Shown: positions 45,650 through 57,256, numbered from the stretch's first letter. The stretch is 64,000 nucleotides of DNA from Posidonia oceanica (GCA_037176725.1 JAZBRS010000057.1:85643501-85707500), one strand, 5' to 3'. Program-made: numbers and translations. The notes: a model not told the origin generated them from the letters alone.

Positions 45650-46570
45650 GATGCCCCTCCTTGAGCGAGGTCGAGGGAACTAAGGCCACTGCTCAAGGTT
45701 GACAAGACACCCCACCTGACGCCAGTGAGAGCCAGATGTTGCTATTGGCGTAAGTCACTTATTCGGCGGATGCACCGAAAATCATGACTCGTTGCTGTAA
45801 TGCAGATGTTGATGTGATGCTTACGTTAATGCGATACTTACACTAGTGCTCATTGTGCTGTACTCCACTAAGGGAAAAGCGGGTGATGCATCACGTGGTG
45901 TGGTGGAAAATGCAATGCAAGCTCGTCGGGCCAAAGTAGCCTGACGATTTAAGTGCGCTGAGCTATGTGTGGCTTCAGCGTGGGGGTGCCATTCATTGAG
46001 ATTTTCTCGAGGCGAAGGCGATGCAAGTGTTGAAAGTAAGATGCTGTGGATGTACATGCGGTGACAGGCACGTAATGCCAAGGAAGTGATCCTAGGCCGT
46101 GCACTACCGTGGGTGTTATCTCAAGCTGGCTGGCTGTAAGGAAGCCGTAAAATACTAAAGATACCACTTTAAGCAATGCACGAACCAGGAGTTCGATTTC
46201 CTAAGTATGCCATGTCCGGGAAAGCAGAATGTGGGAGTTGGTGTGATGACTATAGAGGAGTAGCAGCGCAATAAGAATGCAATGTGATTGGATGTTATGC
46301 AGTGAAATGCAGTGTATATACATTGTGACGCTAGACACGCGAAATCGAGAAAACAATCCTAGCTGCGCACTACTGCGAGTATCATCCAAAGCAGGCAAGC
46401 TGCGTAGAGTTGCGAATGCTGAGGATGCTACCTTAGGCAATACACGAACTAGGGGTTCGGATCCTAGGTGTGCGATGTCCATGTGATGATGAAATGCAAC
46501 ACTAGGATTGACTCTATGGGGGATACAAAGAAGCTACATGATGTCATGTAATGAGATGCTAATGCTATGC
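45650..46570 (-). mobile_element. Tat internal region next to the 3' LTR, with 265-bp repeats
   Basis: GATGCCCCTCCTTGAGCGAG and the following 130 bp match 34121-34260. At about 46085-46210 and 46350-46475 lie two diverged copies of a segment (GATCCTAGG..GCACTACxG, GxACGAACxAGGxGTTCG) about 265 bp apart. No coding frame is supported. Confidence 0.7.
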
Positions 46571-48209
46571 AACAGAATGCTATTATATTATGACGAAAGG
46601 TTGCCGGATATGGCGATCCAAAGCCGACCAGAGGACTGCCGGAAACGTAGGTGAGTCGCCAGTGATGGAGGCGACCATGGTGGTCGCCGCCTCACAGGGT
46701 GCCTGTACTGCAAACTGTCCTTCGAGCAGCGAACTTCGTCACTGGAAACAAGCATGATGGAGATGGCAAAATGCAAAATAAACATCGCAGAGCTAAGCAT
46801 GGCTCAACGCGGAACAAAAGCATACAATCAGATTACAAAATGAGTGGGTGAGTCGCAAGGTACGAGGGCCAGAAGTCGGTCGGAGGACTGACCTGAGTTG
46901 CAGGTCAGTCGCCTGTTAGACAGGCGGCTAAGACGCAACTCGGACTGCCTAAACAGCCATCTTCCCGATCTGATCTTGGACTCGGGAAGATGCAAAAAAG
47001 CAAACTAACTACTCAGGCATGTAGAGCAAACATTCATCTACGCATGCAAGCAAAAATCAAGGGAAACGGTGATCCGAGTCGACCAGGGTGGTGACCCAAA
47101 GATCGGCCGGCAACTGTAGAGGAGCAGGTTAGTCACCGGCTCAGCCGGTGACCAACCTGGCAGTCCTCTGGTTGCCGGAGAAGACGGCCAAGAAGGGCCG
47201 GGAAGCTACTGAAAAAAAAAGAGCGACTACCTAGGAAGCATGCTCGAGGTTAGACGAAGCTAGGGGGATAGTTACATACTTGCGGGGGTGCGTGGTTTGG
47301 CCTCGCAACGTGGCTCACCGGAGGTGGCCGGCGTGGTGGCTGCAGCGGCGGTGGAGGCTACAGCGGGCGCACGGGATGCTCGAGTTGCACTCGTGGAGGT
47401 CGTGTGGTGCTGCACTCGAAGTTTCGCGGAGTTTGGAGTAGAGATGCGGCTTTTGGCGATGTTGGCTGGCAACGGGGAAGATGGCCGGCGAGCTCGATGG
47501 TTGCGGTGATTCGGGCTACGAAACGGAGGTTTGAAAGGCTTGGTGTGTTGCTGGAGTGTGTAGGAGTGTGTTTGGGTGGTTGGTTTGGGCTTTTGGGCAA
47601 GCAGCTGAGGAGGAGGAGCGATGGAAGTTTGCCGAAGTTGGGGAGAAAAATGGGTTCCTCCTTGGTAGTCTCTCTCCAAAAGTGGTGGCTTTTGGTTTTG
47701 TTTGGGTTGGGTGCTCCACCCAAAGCTCTAGCGATGGCAGAGGAGGAGCAGAGCCGTTGTGAGAGGGCTTGGTAGTCGAGGTGGCAGGCCTAGGGGCGAG
47801 GTCGCGATGAGGTGATGGGTGGCAGGTTGAGGTCGGCGGTGGCAGAGAAGCTTGCATAGCGCACTGATTTATAGTCGAGTCGCCGCATCAGCTGGCGCCT
47901 AACTCAGTCGCCTCTTCTCGTGGCGTCTGAGCCAATCGCCCCTGCTGGTGGCGATCAGATGTGTAACTCAATGGCCTAGGCTGAAGATGGGCTTGGGCTT
48001 GTGGAAGGCTTAGGTTAAGTTTGGGAAATGGGAAATGAGTTGTTTTGGGTAGGTTTTGAGTAGTTTTGGAATGGGATTTGGTTTTAGGTCAAATTGGGTT
48101 AGTTTGAGTGGAAAGGTTGGGTTTTGGGGGAAAGGTTGAATTCACAATTCCCGAGCTCGCTTTCTCCAAGTTCGATCCACCGCCAGGTGTCAAAATGGGG
48201 TGTCTACAA
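46571..48209 (-). repeat. Tat LTR beginning (5' end of an inserted, rearranged element)
   Basis: TGTAGACACCCCATTTTGAC at 48209 on the minus strand is an LTR start. It is followed by a CCAAACC-rich block, hairpin words (ATCGCC...GGCGAT at about 47936-47956), a promoter/leader block (47.25-47.87 kb) and the hairpin modules. No LTR end is found; the sequence runs into the 3' internal region described at 45650-46570, so a deletion or recombination has joined the two. The LTR cuts a gag gene at 48210. Confidence 0.65.
46600..47215. repeat. Three modules with compound hairpins of changing sequence
   Basis: Module 1: GTCGCC (46655-46660) with GGCGAC (46670-46675), and GGCGACC/GGTCGCC (46670-46688). 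Module 2: GACTGACCT (46886-46894) with AGGTCAGTC (46902-46910), then CGCCTGT (46910-46916) with ACAGGCG (46920-46926), and outer GAGTTGC/GCAACTC. Module 3: a 72-nt hairpin at 47107-47178 built of CCGGCAAC, GAGGA, CAGGTT and GTCACCGGCT, each facing its complement around a one-base loop. Modules are about 220-255 bp apart and share CGGxCGGAGGACTG-like flanks. Confidence 0.88.
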
Positions 48210-49717
48210 TCTCTGACCTGGGCGGCTACAGAACGCCAGCGACCGATATACTCCCTGAATGGCTCGTGAGGCCTCTGTCGAATGGCGACAAGATCCTCTC
48301 ACTTGGGGATCAAGTCGAGGTTGAAAGAATACTGATCAAGGAAAGCTTGGGAAAGGTCCTTCCAAGTTTGAATCACGGCCATGTCAAGGGAAGTGAACCA
48401 CTTGAGCGCGGGGCCGGTCAGACTCTTCTGGAATAGGCGGATCAGGAGCTTATCATCAGCCTGAAGCTGAGGAAGATCTCCGCAGTATGCCTTTAGATGC
48501 GAAATAGGGCAGCCTCTACCGTTGTACTTTTCGAATTCCGGGATGTGGAATTTCGCTAGGAGTGTCGCCTTTGGAAAGAGATAGAGGTCCCGGAATCGGT
48601 AGGACTGGCGGTTTGTGCCTTGCACTTGACGAAGTGCTCTTTCTAGATTATCCAACCTTGCGAGGTAGGCATCTAAAGTTGCTACTGGCAATGGTTGTGC
48701 AGCAGAGGCAGGGATAGCGTATGCTGTGTGGGTCGCACGAAAGCGCTCCTCTGGATCCACCATCACGCCACTTGGTGTCGTAGCATGAGGGCCAACATAC
48801 CCGTGTGAGGGTGTAAAGTGCAGTGATATGTATGCCGAAGCTTGAATATTCTGATGCAAAGGAGATGAGTAAAAGGTATGCTGTGCAGTGTAAGGTGCAG
48901 TGCGTGGAGGCAGCAGCTGTTGCACTGGCACAGTGCCGGGCAACGGGTTATATGGGTACTGTGCTCCTGCCAATTCAAAAGACAGGCCACCAAATGATGG
49001 AGTAGCATGCTGTGGATAGTGTTGTGTAAGTGCAGGAGGTAGAGTCAGATAAGGCGCCTGCATCGCCAAAGCTGTAAGGAGTTGGGGTGATGACTAGGGC
49101 AAAAATGCAGTGTGGTGAGCCTACAGAGCTATAGTGGACTGCACCGAAACCTCAGGGGTCGGACGGGAAGAGTGGGCCACAGTCAGGTCGAGTGCAAAGG
49201 CCATACCTCGCAGCCTATCAGCCTTAGCCAACAGACGTTGTGCTTGCAAGGCAAGGAACTCATTGATCGACGAGCCGGGAGGCGAAGGAGTGTTCGCCAA
49301 AGGGGGCATGGAAACCGAGGAAGCAATAGGAGTAGATCCTTCACAAAAGGCAGCCACAGAAGGCTGAATTCCTGAGATGAGAAGGCCCTGGGATGGAACA
49401 GAAGGCGATGCTTCTGGAGCCTGAGTGGTGGTCACCGCAGTTGACTTGGTGACATGCTCCAGATCGACTAGGCTCTGCCCTTGTTCCAGATCGAGGGACT
49501 GAGAAGCTTCCTGCACCAGAAGAGGTGAGGAGACAGGGGATGTCAAAGCAAGGGAAGGAGGGACCGAAGTTGGTATCTCCTCCGACGCCAAAGAGGAAGA
49601 AGGCATGCCGGTATGCTGGGCCATAATGGACAGCGAGCGAGTGCGCATGGGTCTACGGCTGGAAGCAGAGACACGAGACCTAAGACGAGCGGTTGTCGGA
49701 GGCGACAAATAGCTCAA
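48210..49717 (-). pseudogene. Tat gag, truncated copy A
   Basis: 49717-49121 gives the Ser/Pro-rich N-terminal part (FLALQAQRLLAKADRL); after a stop, 49069-48299 continues with SYRFRDLYLFPKATLLAKFH, IPEFEKYNGRGCPISHL, CGDLPQLQADDKLLIRLFQKS, LTGPALKWFTSLD and TWKDLSQAFLDQYSFNLD: the retrotransposon gag core of Ogre/Tat type. A TGA replaces the codon after LIPK, and at 48210 the gene is cut by an LTR, so the zinc-finger end is missing. The element's leader and 5' LTR lie upstream on the minus strand (50738). Confidence 0.85.
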
Positions 49718-50719
49718 AGACAGAGAGGAGGAACGCTTGAGATCCTAGCTGAGGAGCTCGCACCTACCTGCAAAACAACAAAGGCATCAGAAGATGGAAG
49801 CAAAACAAGTTATTAGGAGTGGCATGAATGGCACACATGCTAAATGAATGCCCTATTATGCGCTCTCTCACTATGCATGTCCTGAGTAGGCGGCCTACTC
49901 GGACTCACTCATGGGTAATGGGTTTGTTGACTCCAGGTCAGAAAAAGTAGGTCCTCGCTCTAAATCCTGACCAAAGCTCAGGCAGTGAACGGGTGGTGCG
50001 TTAGTGGTCTTGACCCTGTCGAAGCATGGGCTGTACCCTCTACTAGCATCGACATGACCCCAGACAAGGGGGGACAGACTGACCAACTCGCCCTATGCCA
50101 AAGCAGCTGAATGAGAGACTGGGACTGTCCTTATCAAAAAGATGCATGCTTTCTAAAATGATCAATCATGCGATATGCATTAGAGTGTTTTACTTGCGTT
50201 TTATTTAACCAGGGGGAAATTGCAAGTTTAGCTCTAGTTGTGCTTAAATGTTATTGCTTGGCTTTATTATAGCTTTTAGATTAAGCAAAAGGGGGCAAGC
50301 AGGTTCCTAATATCCTAAGCATGGTAAAGCATGAAGGGGTAAGAAACAGAAAGTTGTGGCATGCAAACAATCACACAATAAGGCAAAAGGCATGTGCATG
50401 GCATGTGCAATGTGTTGTGCACATGATAGTGAAAAAGAAAACACTCAACATATCAAAAAGTAGGTATACATGGCATGTGCATGTGTGGCATAGCAACTGT
50501 GTAAAATAAAGCAATAACCACTCAAAAGGCATGTATAAAGCATAAAGAAAGAAAACAAGCATAATGTAAGCAATGAAGCAAGTAAACATGCAAAAGGCAA
50601 GCAAACAAAGCATGGTAAAGGGCATAAGGCAAGCAAAAGCAAGGCAAAGGGCATAAGGCAAGCAAAATGTGAAATCCCAAGCAAGTGAGAAAGCCAAAAC
50701 GAAAGCTGGAGTCTAAAAT
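49718..50719 (-). other. Tat leader (5' untranslated region) of copy A
   Basis: Noncoding A-rich sequence with many GGCATGTGCA, AAGCAAGCAAA and GGCATAAGG repeats at 50380-50680. It separates the primer-binding site from gag. The same sequence type occurs at 19732-20033. Confidence 0.7.
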
Positions 50720-50737
50720 CCCCAATGGAGTCGCCAC
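50720..50737 (-). other. Tat primer-binding site of copy A
   Basis: The minus strand reads GTGGCGACTCCATTGGGG directly after the LTR end GGGATAGCTACA. This matches the site at 18857 (TGGCGACTCTGCTGGGGA) and fixes the LTR boundary and the orientation. Confidence 0.85.
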
Positions 50738-51720
50738 TGTAGCTATCCCATCTTGAAAATCTTGGACCGGCGAGGGGCCTGAGAGAGAGAGGTCACTATA
50801 AGTGCGACGCGAAGAGAGAAAACAAAGATAAAGCAAATACGGAGTCGCCACCTAATCTATTAAGTCAGGAGATGAGGAAAACCAAGGAAATACATGAAAA
50901 CATGCAAATGGATGCAATACTATGCAAAATGAATGACTCGTGCCAAGGACAAGGGCGAGATGGTCAATGCGGGCCAGAGAAAGGGTAAGGACTCCTGTTA
51001 CGCGAGGAGAATGTGTTACGCACCCCTGACATGCCCGGAATTGGTCTTTCTGGGCTAAACTCGCTCACATGTGTAGGATTATGATGATGCTTGCCTTAAA
51101 TGCATGCCCAAGGGGCGAGGAATGCTCTACCATGCTATGAATGTTCTAAACATGCCCTAAATGCCTAAATGCCATGTGTGCCTTAATTACATGCTCAAAT
51201 ATGTGCTTTAAGTACCATGATGTGTGATTGAAATTAAACGTGCAACCTATGTGCTCAGCAGCGCTGTCAGTGTTCCGAATGGGACGTACCCTGGTTCGTG
51301 AGAACTCCAAACAGTAAGCATCACTGCTCTAAATGCAATGCAAGCGACAAAACAAAATGCCGATAAAACCAAGCAATGCAAAGCGACATGTAAAGGGAAA
51401 CAAAGCAGAGGCGATAAACCATGCAATGCAAGGGTGCGGCATGTAAGAGGAAACAAAGCAAAGGTGATAAGGCCTAATCTACATACTCGAGAAGACAGAT
51501 CAAGGAAACAATACATGCAATGTAAGTTGTAAGGCAATAAGTGATATGTAGTGATTCAGATGGACTTATCTTGGAGATCTGAGGCCTGGAACCTGAATAA
51601 CTTTTGATTGGACCGTTGGATCTTCACGATCTAACTGTCCAAGTCTTCTTGGTTGAATGATCTTTCATTTTAACCAAAGTTACTTCAGAAACTCTGTAAT
51701 CTGAATATAACTATAATGCA
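50738..51720 (-). repeat. Tat 5' LTR, 3' portion only
   Basis: Matches the last 1 kb of the LTR at 41846 (TGTAGCTATCCC end, GGCGAGGGGC, GCGACGCGAAGAGAG, GGAGTCGCCAC at 50841, AAGGACTCCTGTTACGC at 50980, GTTCCGAATGGGACG). From about 51595 a 90-bp stretch is inverted relative to that LTR, and beyond about 51690 the match is lost. The LTR start (expected GGTGTCTACA) was not found. Confidence 0.75.
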
Positions 51721-52264
51721 AACTGTTTATCTTGTTTTGTAATGCAAAACTGCCTTTATGACAACCTGTGTTATGTGCCTATGTATGATTTGGATGAATG
51801 TATGGCTTTGATTGCAGGTGTTTGAAAAATTTGCTCCAGTTGGACAAGTTGAGCAATGCAAGCAGTTTCTGCAAAAGTTACTGTAAAAATCGCACATCAA
51901 ATACGTGCAGTTCCTACACGCACAATTTTGGCTCAGAGTCACAGGTTGCGCGAGTGGTTCTTTTTCGGGTGACTTTAACTCTTCTTCTTTCCACTCGTGA
52001 GTGCTTCCACTCTATTCTCTGGTGTACCCCGCAGCTTCCTTCTTCCTTCCTCAGCAACATGGTGAGTCCCTAAGGCCCGCGCGCATGCCGGCAAGGCAGT
52101 TCTTGCCCTGCTGCTGCCGCTGGTTGTATTTGCTTTTGCAGGCTGGCGGGGCTTCTCTTGGCCTAATCCTCTTCGTTTTTTCTTGCCTGGGAGGGGCTGG
52201 ACCACACTGATAACCTTTGCCCTTTGATCTTTGTAGGGATTCCCCACATTGATGACCCCGATGC
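51721..52264. other. LTR-like or leader DNA before the antisense gene
   Basis: No supported gene. It contains alternating ACGTGCA/GCGCAC-type words at 51890-51950 and a splice-donor-like ATGGTGAGT at 52060. It may hold a first exon of the antisense gene that follows, but this cannot be shown. Confidence 0.4.
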
Positions 52265-53511
52265 ACTGCTCTGAGGTTATTTGAGGATGGATCGGCGAGC
52301 TCACCGTCGGTGATAGCGAGAGGCTGCGGCTATGGGGCATCTCGTCCAAGCTCTTGAACGTGGCCGAGGTGGAGGTGAGCTGGCACCTCCTATGTGCCGC
52401 CGCGAGGTTCTAGAAGCTTGCACATCACATCTTCCACTTTGGCAAGGTAGAGTTGACGCCCACACTAGAAGAAGTTCGTCAGATCTGTGGCTTGTCCAGG
52501 TTGTTAGGGCCGGTAGTGTTCATGAGGTGTGATGGATTTGCCTTGGTTCTGAGTCAGCTGACAGGACTCTTCATTGTTGACTGCAAGCAACGACTGATTT
52601 GTGCCGACAGACCGGTGCCCATGCTCTGTTTGGAGTATTTTGATCAGGTTGCCTGGAGGCGTGCCGGGCTTGGAGACGACCTGTGGCTTTGGGGTTTTGT
52701 CACCCGCTTCTTGGGGGAGCTAATCTTCAATCATGGCCGGATGACAGTTGCGATTGAAGTTGCCAAGATCGCATTAGCTGTGGTGACTCGGCAGATTGAC
52801 CTGGCACTAGTGATACTAGTGGAGACTTATTGCGGGCTGGACCGCATATCACATCGTTGCCGCCACTTCCATGGCTGCGGGGCCCTGGTACAGGTATAAC
52901 ATCATCTGATGTTGCTTGATCAACTGTTCTGTCTCAGTCTATTGTCACTGACTTGCTCTTTTTTTAGGTTTGGTTGGCTGGGCACCTGGGGGTGGAGATT
53001 CTGCTCCCGCAGAGTTCCACCTTCGAGGTTTACTGCCGTAGCGGTCATGCTCAGACCATCCGGAGCGTTCGTGAAGAGTATGAGAAGCTAGAAAGGTTGA
53101 CCGAGGACACGGTGACTCGTCCCGACTGCTGTTGAGCCCTTTACCATTTTCTTCAGCACCCACGACATGCGGTTGGTAGTTCTACCGAGGTTCACTGGGG
53201 GTGTCGAGTACCATCCCATCCGGGTGATGCGACAATTCGGCTTCCGCTAGGATGCTTTTGTCGAGAGTACGGTGCCTGAGTCCCTCCGGCTCTATCAGTC
53301 CAACTCGACTGTTGTGATGACAGAGCTAGCCCGCCTGATGCGCTGCGGTGTACAGTCGACAAATGTTGCGGTGATAAAAGACTCCGACTGCATCCCCGGG
53401 TATGTGACCGAGGTACAAGGGATGTGGCCTATCTACGAGATTTCGCCTGGCGGCCCTCTGTTCAGTGATGCTGGAAGCTCCAAGAAGGCGCGGACTGACT
53501 CGGACGGCTGA
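52265..53511 (+). pseudogene. Antisense plant-mobile-domain/DUF7745-like gene, broken
   Basis: The first readable part is HIFHFGKVELTPTLEEVRQI (about 52430-52488), followed by MRCDGFALVLSQLTGL; 'FHFG..ELTPTLEE' is the signature of this plant domain family. A 74-bp GT-AG intron at 52894-52967 joins ...GCGALVQ to VWLAGHLGVE in frame. Lesions: TAG in place of an expected Trp at about 52411, a frameshift near 53130, and TAG at about 53250. The C-terminal text IRVMRQFGFR and the end KKARTDSDG are still readable. It lies on the strand opposite to the Tat gag-pol and downstream of pol, where Tat elements are known to carry extra antisense genes. Confidence 0.75.
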
Positions 53512-55016
53512 GGAGTCATGTGGTCTACTTAGTATATGTTGTATCTTGTGTTTGTCTTGACTATTTGCATGTAACCGAAAACTTGATTAATGAAAAGTGT
53601 TTGTTGTGCCATTTGCCTACATGCTGAGTTCACTTTTCATAGCTCGGTCCATGCCCATTCTTGCGAAACTGTGGCTTGAATTGCTTGTCCGATCTGACAC
53701 CAAGATACTGCAAAACACGTGCACTGAATCCGCGCACATGACCCATGCATCAATTCTGGACAGACTACTGCTCTGCATCCAAATCCTCATCCGGGCATTG
53801 GTGATGCTAGACGATGCACATCCGACGGTCCTTGAGGGATTCAACTGTGCCGGTGCCGTCTGTTGCCCCTAAAATGACCGCTCTGCCCCTGGCTAACAAT
53901 GCTTGCCCCAGTCTGCTGCGCTGACAAAGGTGACTTGCCCAAGGTTCCGTGCCTATGTTCTAATCAGGTGGTGACTGAGTAGGCACTGGTAGGAGCTCCA
54001 AATTGATGAGCTTTGGTCTGAAGGTGGCCAACCTGTCCCTGGTAGAGTGCTATCCCAGTGCCGTGCGAGGCCTTGTAGAGCCGAAGGGGGGGTGCTGACA
54101 GGGATGATTAATGCTATATATGCATTAATGATTTATGTAGATTTTGTCGCCTTTAGCGTATGGAGTGCTTTTGATGCCTGCTGGGAAGGAGAGGAGTAGT
54201 TCTTGGCTCACCAGACTCTACTTGGACCTCTAACTGTTGGTGGCACTCTGGGATGGGTGATGCTGTTTGGGACGGACGTTTCTCAAGTGGTGGTGTGGTG
54301 AGAATAGGCTCCCTGCCAAACCTTCTAGGACCTACACCTACTTCTTTCATTTTCCATTTTCTTTTCCTCCCACATATATGTACAGGTTCACTTTGTCCCT
54401 GGCTTGGAGGTAATTGGCACCGAGTTTGGTGCTGGGGAGTTACTACAATCTAGGCGTGGCTAGTCGCTATAGGAATTGTGGGCTTCTAGGCGTAGGCTTC
54501 GACTCCTCTCCAAGGTTAGTCGCATGGATAGGGCTATTCTACCTCGCCTCTCTCTAGGGCTGGCTTCTATCTTCGCCTTCTGTCTTCCTATTTCTTTTCA
54601 TGCCCCTACGTAGGTATATATTTTTTGCTCACACTCTCGCTCACGCCCTAGCATTTTATCTCTCTCTGGAGGTGTAAGTCCTAAGGGGGTTTGGGCATTT
54701 TACCTATTCTTACTTGGTGGTGGCTCCTTTACTGGTTAGGACATCTAAGTAGCGTCAAGTGAGGTGAAAATTGACTCCTTCCAGAGTAGGCAAGCTCTTC
54801 CGATTTTTGTCATCGGGCCATGATTGCAATGAATGATGATGATGCTTTTGTGGTTGTGATGCGGGTGGATGTTGTTAATGTATGCTTTAGAAATGTTTAG
54901 AAATGCAGGTATGCGATGTTGACGAATGCATGCAGTGGCAAATTTTAAATGCACGATTAGTAGCAGATGCATAGGATGTAGGTGAAGGCTTTGCAGGGTA
55001 AGGATACGGCTCTAGG
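53512..55016. other. Tat 3' region between antisense gene and pol, no gene
   Basis: No supported frame. 53690-53740 holds ACGTGCACTGA/CCGCGCACATGACC words related to those at 51.9, 33.9 and 63.5 kb. The rest is unique-looking sequence. Confidence 0.45.
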
Positions 55017-56117
55017 CTACTGGTAGTACTTCTTGAGGTAGCAGGAGTTGACCAGCTCTGACAGCTCGACCTGATCCATGTCCTCAAGGACTGCTGCATC
55101 ACTGGACAAGATCCGCTTGACCACGAAGGGGCCATGCCAGTTGGGCCTGAACTTGCCGCGGGTGTCTGGGAGATGGATGGCTCGCAGGACCAAGTCTCTG
55201 GGCTGGAAACTCCTGGGCCTGACCTTCTTCTGGTATGCTCTGGCCACTCACTTCTGATAACACTGGGCGTGATGCATGGCCTGTAACCTGTGCTCGTCGA
55301 TTAGATTCAACTGTATGCAGCGGTCTTCAACCCATTCTGCCTCTTCTAGCTCCGCCTCCCTCAGGATCCGGAGTGAGGGGATTTCTACTTCGATTGGCAG
55401 GACTGCTTCCATGCCATAGACTAGCAAGTACAGAGTTGCTCATGTAGAGGTCCGAATTGATGTCCTATATGCCCATAGTGCATATGGGAGCTTGTCGTGC
55501 CAGTCTTTATGAGTCTCTGCCATCTTCTTCAGGATCTTTACAAGTTTTTTGTTGGCTGACTCGACTGCACCATTCATTTGCGACCAGTAAGGTAAGGATT
55601 TGTGATGCTTGACCTTGAAGCTCTGGAGGTAGTCATCGATTCTCTGGGCTATGAAATTCCTGCCGTTATCAGAGATGATGGCGTACGGGACCCCATACCG
55701 GGTGATGATGTTATTCCTGATGAACTTTTTTGTAGTTGTGGCAGTGACTGTCTTGTATGATACTACTTCCACCCACTTGCTGAAGTAGTTGATGGCCACC
55801 ATGATGAATCGATGACCATTCGAGGCGGCCGAATGTATGGCGCCAATGACATCAATCCCCCAGGTTGAAAAGGGCCAAGGCGATGACATGCTATGCAGCT
55901 GTTGTGGGGGAGCATGGATGAAGTTCCCATAAATCTGATAGTTGCAGCATCTGCAGACAAAGTGGCAACAGTCTGTCTCCAAGGTCGACCAGAAGTAGCC
56001 TTGCAACATTCTATTTTTGGCTAATAGCACACCGTTCATGTGCGGGCCGCATGTCCCTGCATGGACCTCGAGCATCAATGCATCAGCCTCCTTCTTGTCC
56101 ACGCAGTGTAAGAGCAT
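55017..56117 (-). pseudogene. Tat integrase
   Basis: 56117-55440 begins MLLHCVDKKEADALMLEVHAG and has a zinc-binding region (CGPHMN...FVCRCCNYQ), then the catalytic core WGIDVIGAI, NYFSKWVEV, ISDNGRNFIA and MNGAVESANKK. All three acidic residues (D, D, E) are present. After a stop near 55437 the C-terminal domain continues to 55017 (RSFQPRDLVLRAIHLPDTRG, KFRPNWHGPFVVKRI, DMDQVELSELVNSCYLKKYY). This is the best preserved pol domain here. Confidence 0.88.
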
Positions 56118-56500
56118 CTAGTTGTAGGATCTTCTATAGAGATGTCCTGCTACTAACACATACTTCGACGCCAGGTGCGTCAAGGTCTTTCTGTCTGCTA
56201 TTGAGGTGCCAGATGGGAGGTTGCCAGACTCTAGGAAGACTTAATGTCGTGATACCATGGTAGTCCCTTTACTGGATCCGCTTCTTCAATGCTCATGCAG
56301 TGTGCTGGCGGTTCCATGCAGGTGACTGACACATCCACTGCATGATCTTCTAGTATAGATAGCCAAGATGCCAGGGTTGCCAGTGCATCCACTTATGTGT
56401 TCTTGGCTTTGTTCATAAACGTGAAGCGAATTTCTTCGAATTCTTCCATAAGCTTCAGCTGGTATTCGGGGTATGGCACCAGCTTGGGGTCCTTGGTCTT

Positions 56501-57256
56501 TCAATCGCCATTGACCTGGGAAATGATCAGCATAGCATCCCTATGCACATGTAACTTCTGTGCATCATGCTTTAGTGAGACTTTCAATCCCAGGATGCAC
56601 GCTTCGTACTCTGCTTCGTTGTTGGTGCATTCAAAGGTCAGCTTCCTCGCAAATGGGATCAGCTGTCCCTGCGGCGTTGCTAACACTGCCCCAATGCCCC
56701 GGCCTCTTCTGTTGACGGCGCCATCGAAGTACAGCTGCCACTGTAGTTCATCTTCTGGATCCTTCAATTCAGAGTCTTCCATGGTGAACAAGATGTCCTC
56801 ATCAGGGAACTGTGTCTACAACGACTGGTATTCTGGCAATGAGAAGTCGACCAAGTGGTCTGCCATAGCCTGCCCTTTCATGGACATCTACATGATGAAG
56901 GTGATATCGTATTGAGATAGCAACACCTGCCACTTGACGCATCTGCCTACCATGGCTGGCTTCTGGAAGAGAAACTTCATCGGGTCATGCCGGCATAAGA
57001 GCAGGACTGGGTATGCCATCATGTAGTGCCGCAGCCGTTGTGCCGCCCAGACAAGGGATAAGCAAACTTTCTCTATAGTGTTGTACCTGACTTCGCAGTC
57101 ATTAAATTTCTTTCTCAGGTAGTAGATGGCCAGCTCCTTTCTGCTTGATTCATCATGTTGCCCCAATACTGCGCCCATGGAATGCGGTGTTGTAGAAAGA
57201 TATAGAAGCAAAGGCCGCCCTAGCGTAGGGGGAACCAAGACCAGAGGCTTGATCAA
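56501..57256 (-). pseudogene. Tat RNase H pair
   Basis: 57256-56888 is the RT-linked RNase H (LYLSTTPHSMGAVLGQHD, IYYLRKKFNDCEVRYNTIEK, LVWAAQRLRHYMMAY), in which the first catalytic Asp is not evident. 56791-56501 is an archaeal-type RNase H: WQLYFDGAVNRRGRGIGAVL, NNEAEYEACILGL and VHRDAMLIISQVNGD, keeping Asp and Glu of the active site. Stops separate the two. Confidence 0.85.

Noticed and set aside
47272..47857. Pro/Ser/Thr-rich frames of 113-135 codons
   Set aside because: Same LTR leader block as above in another copy; low complexity and overlapping frames.
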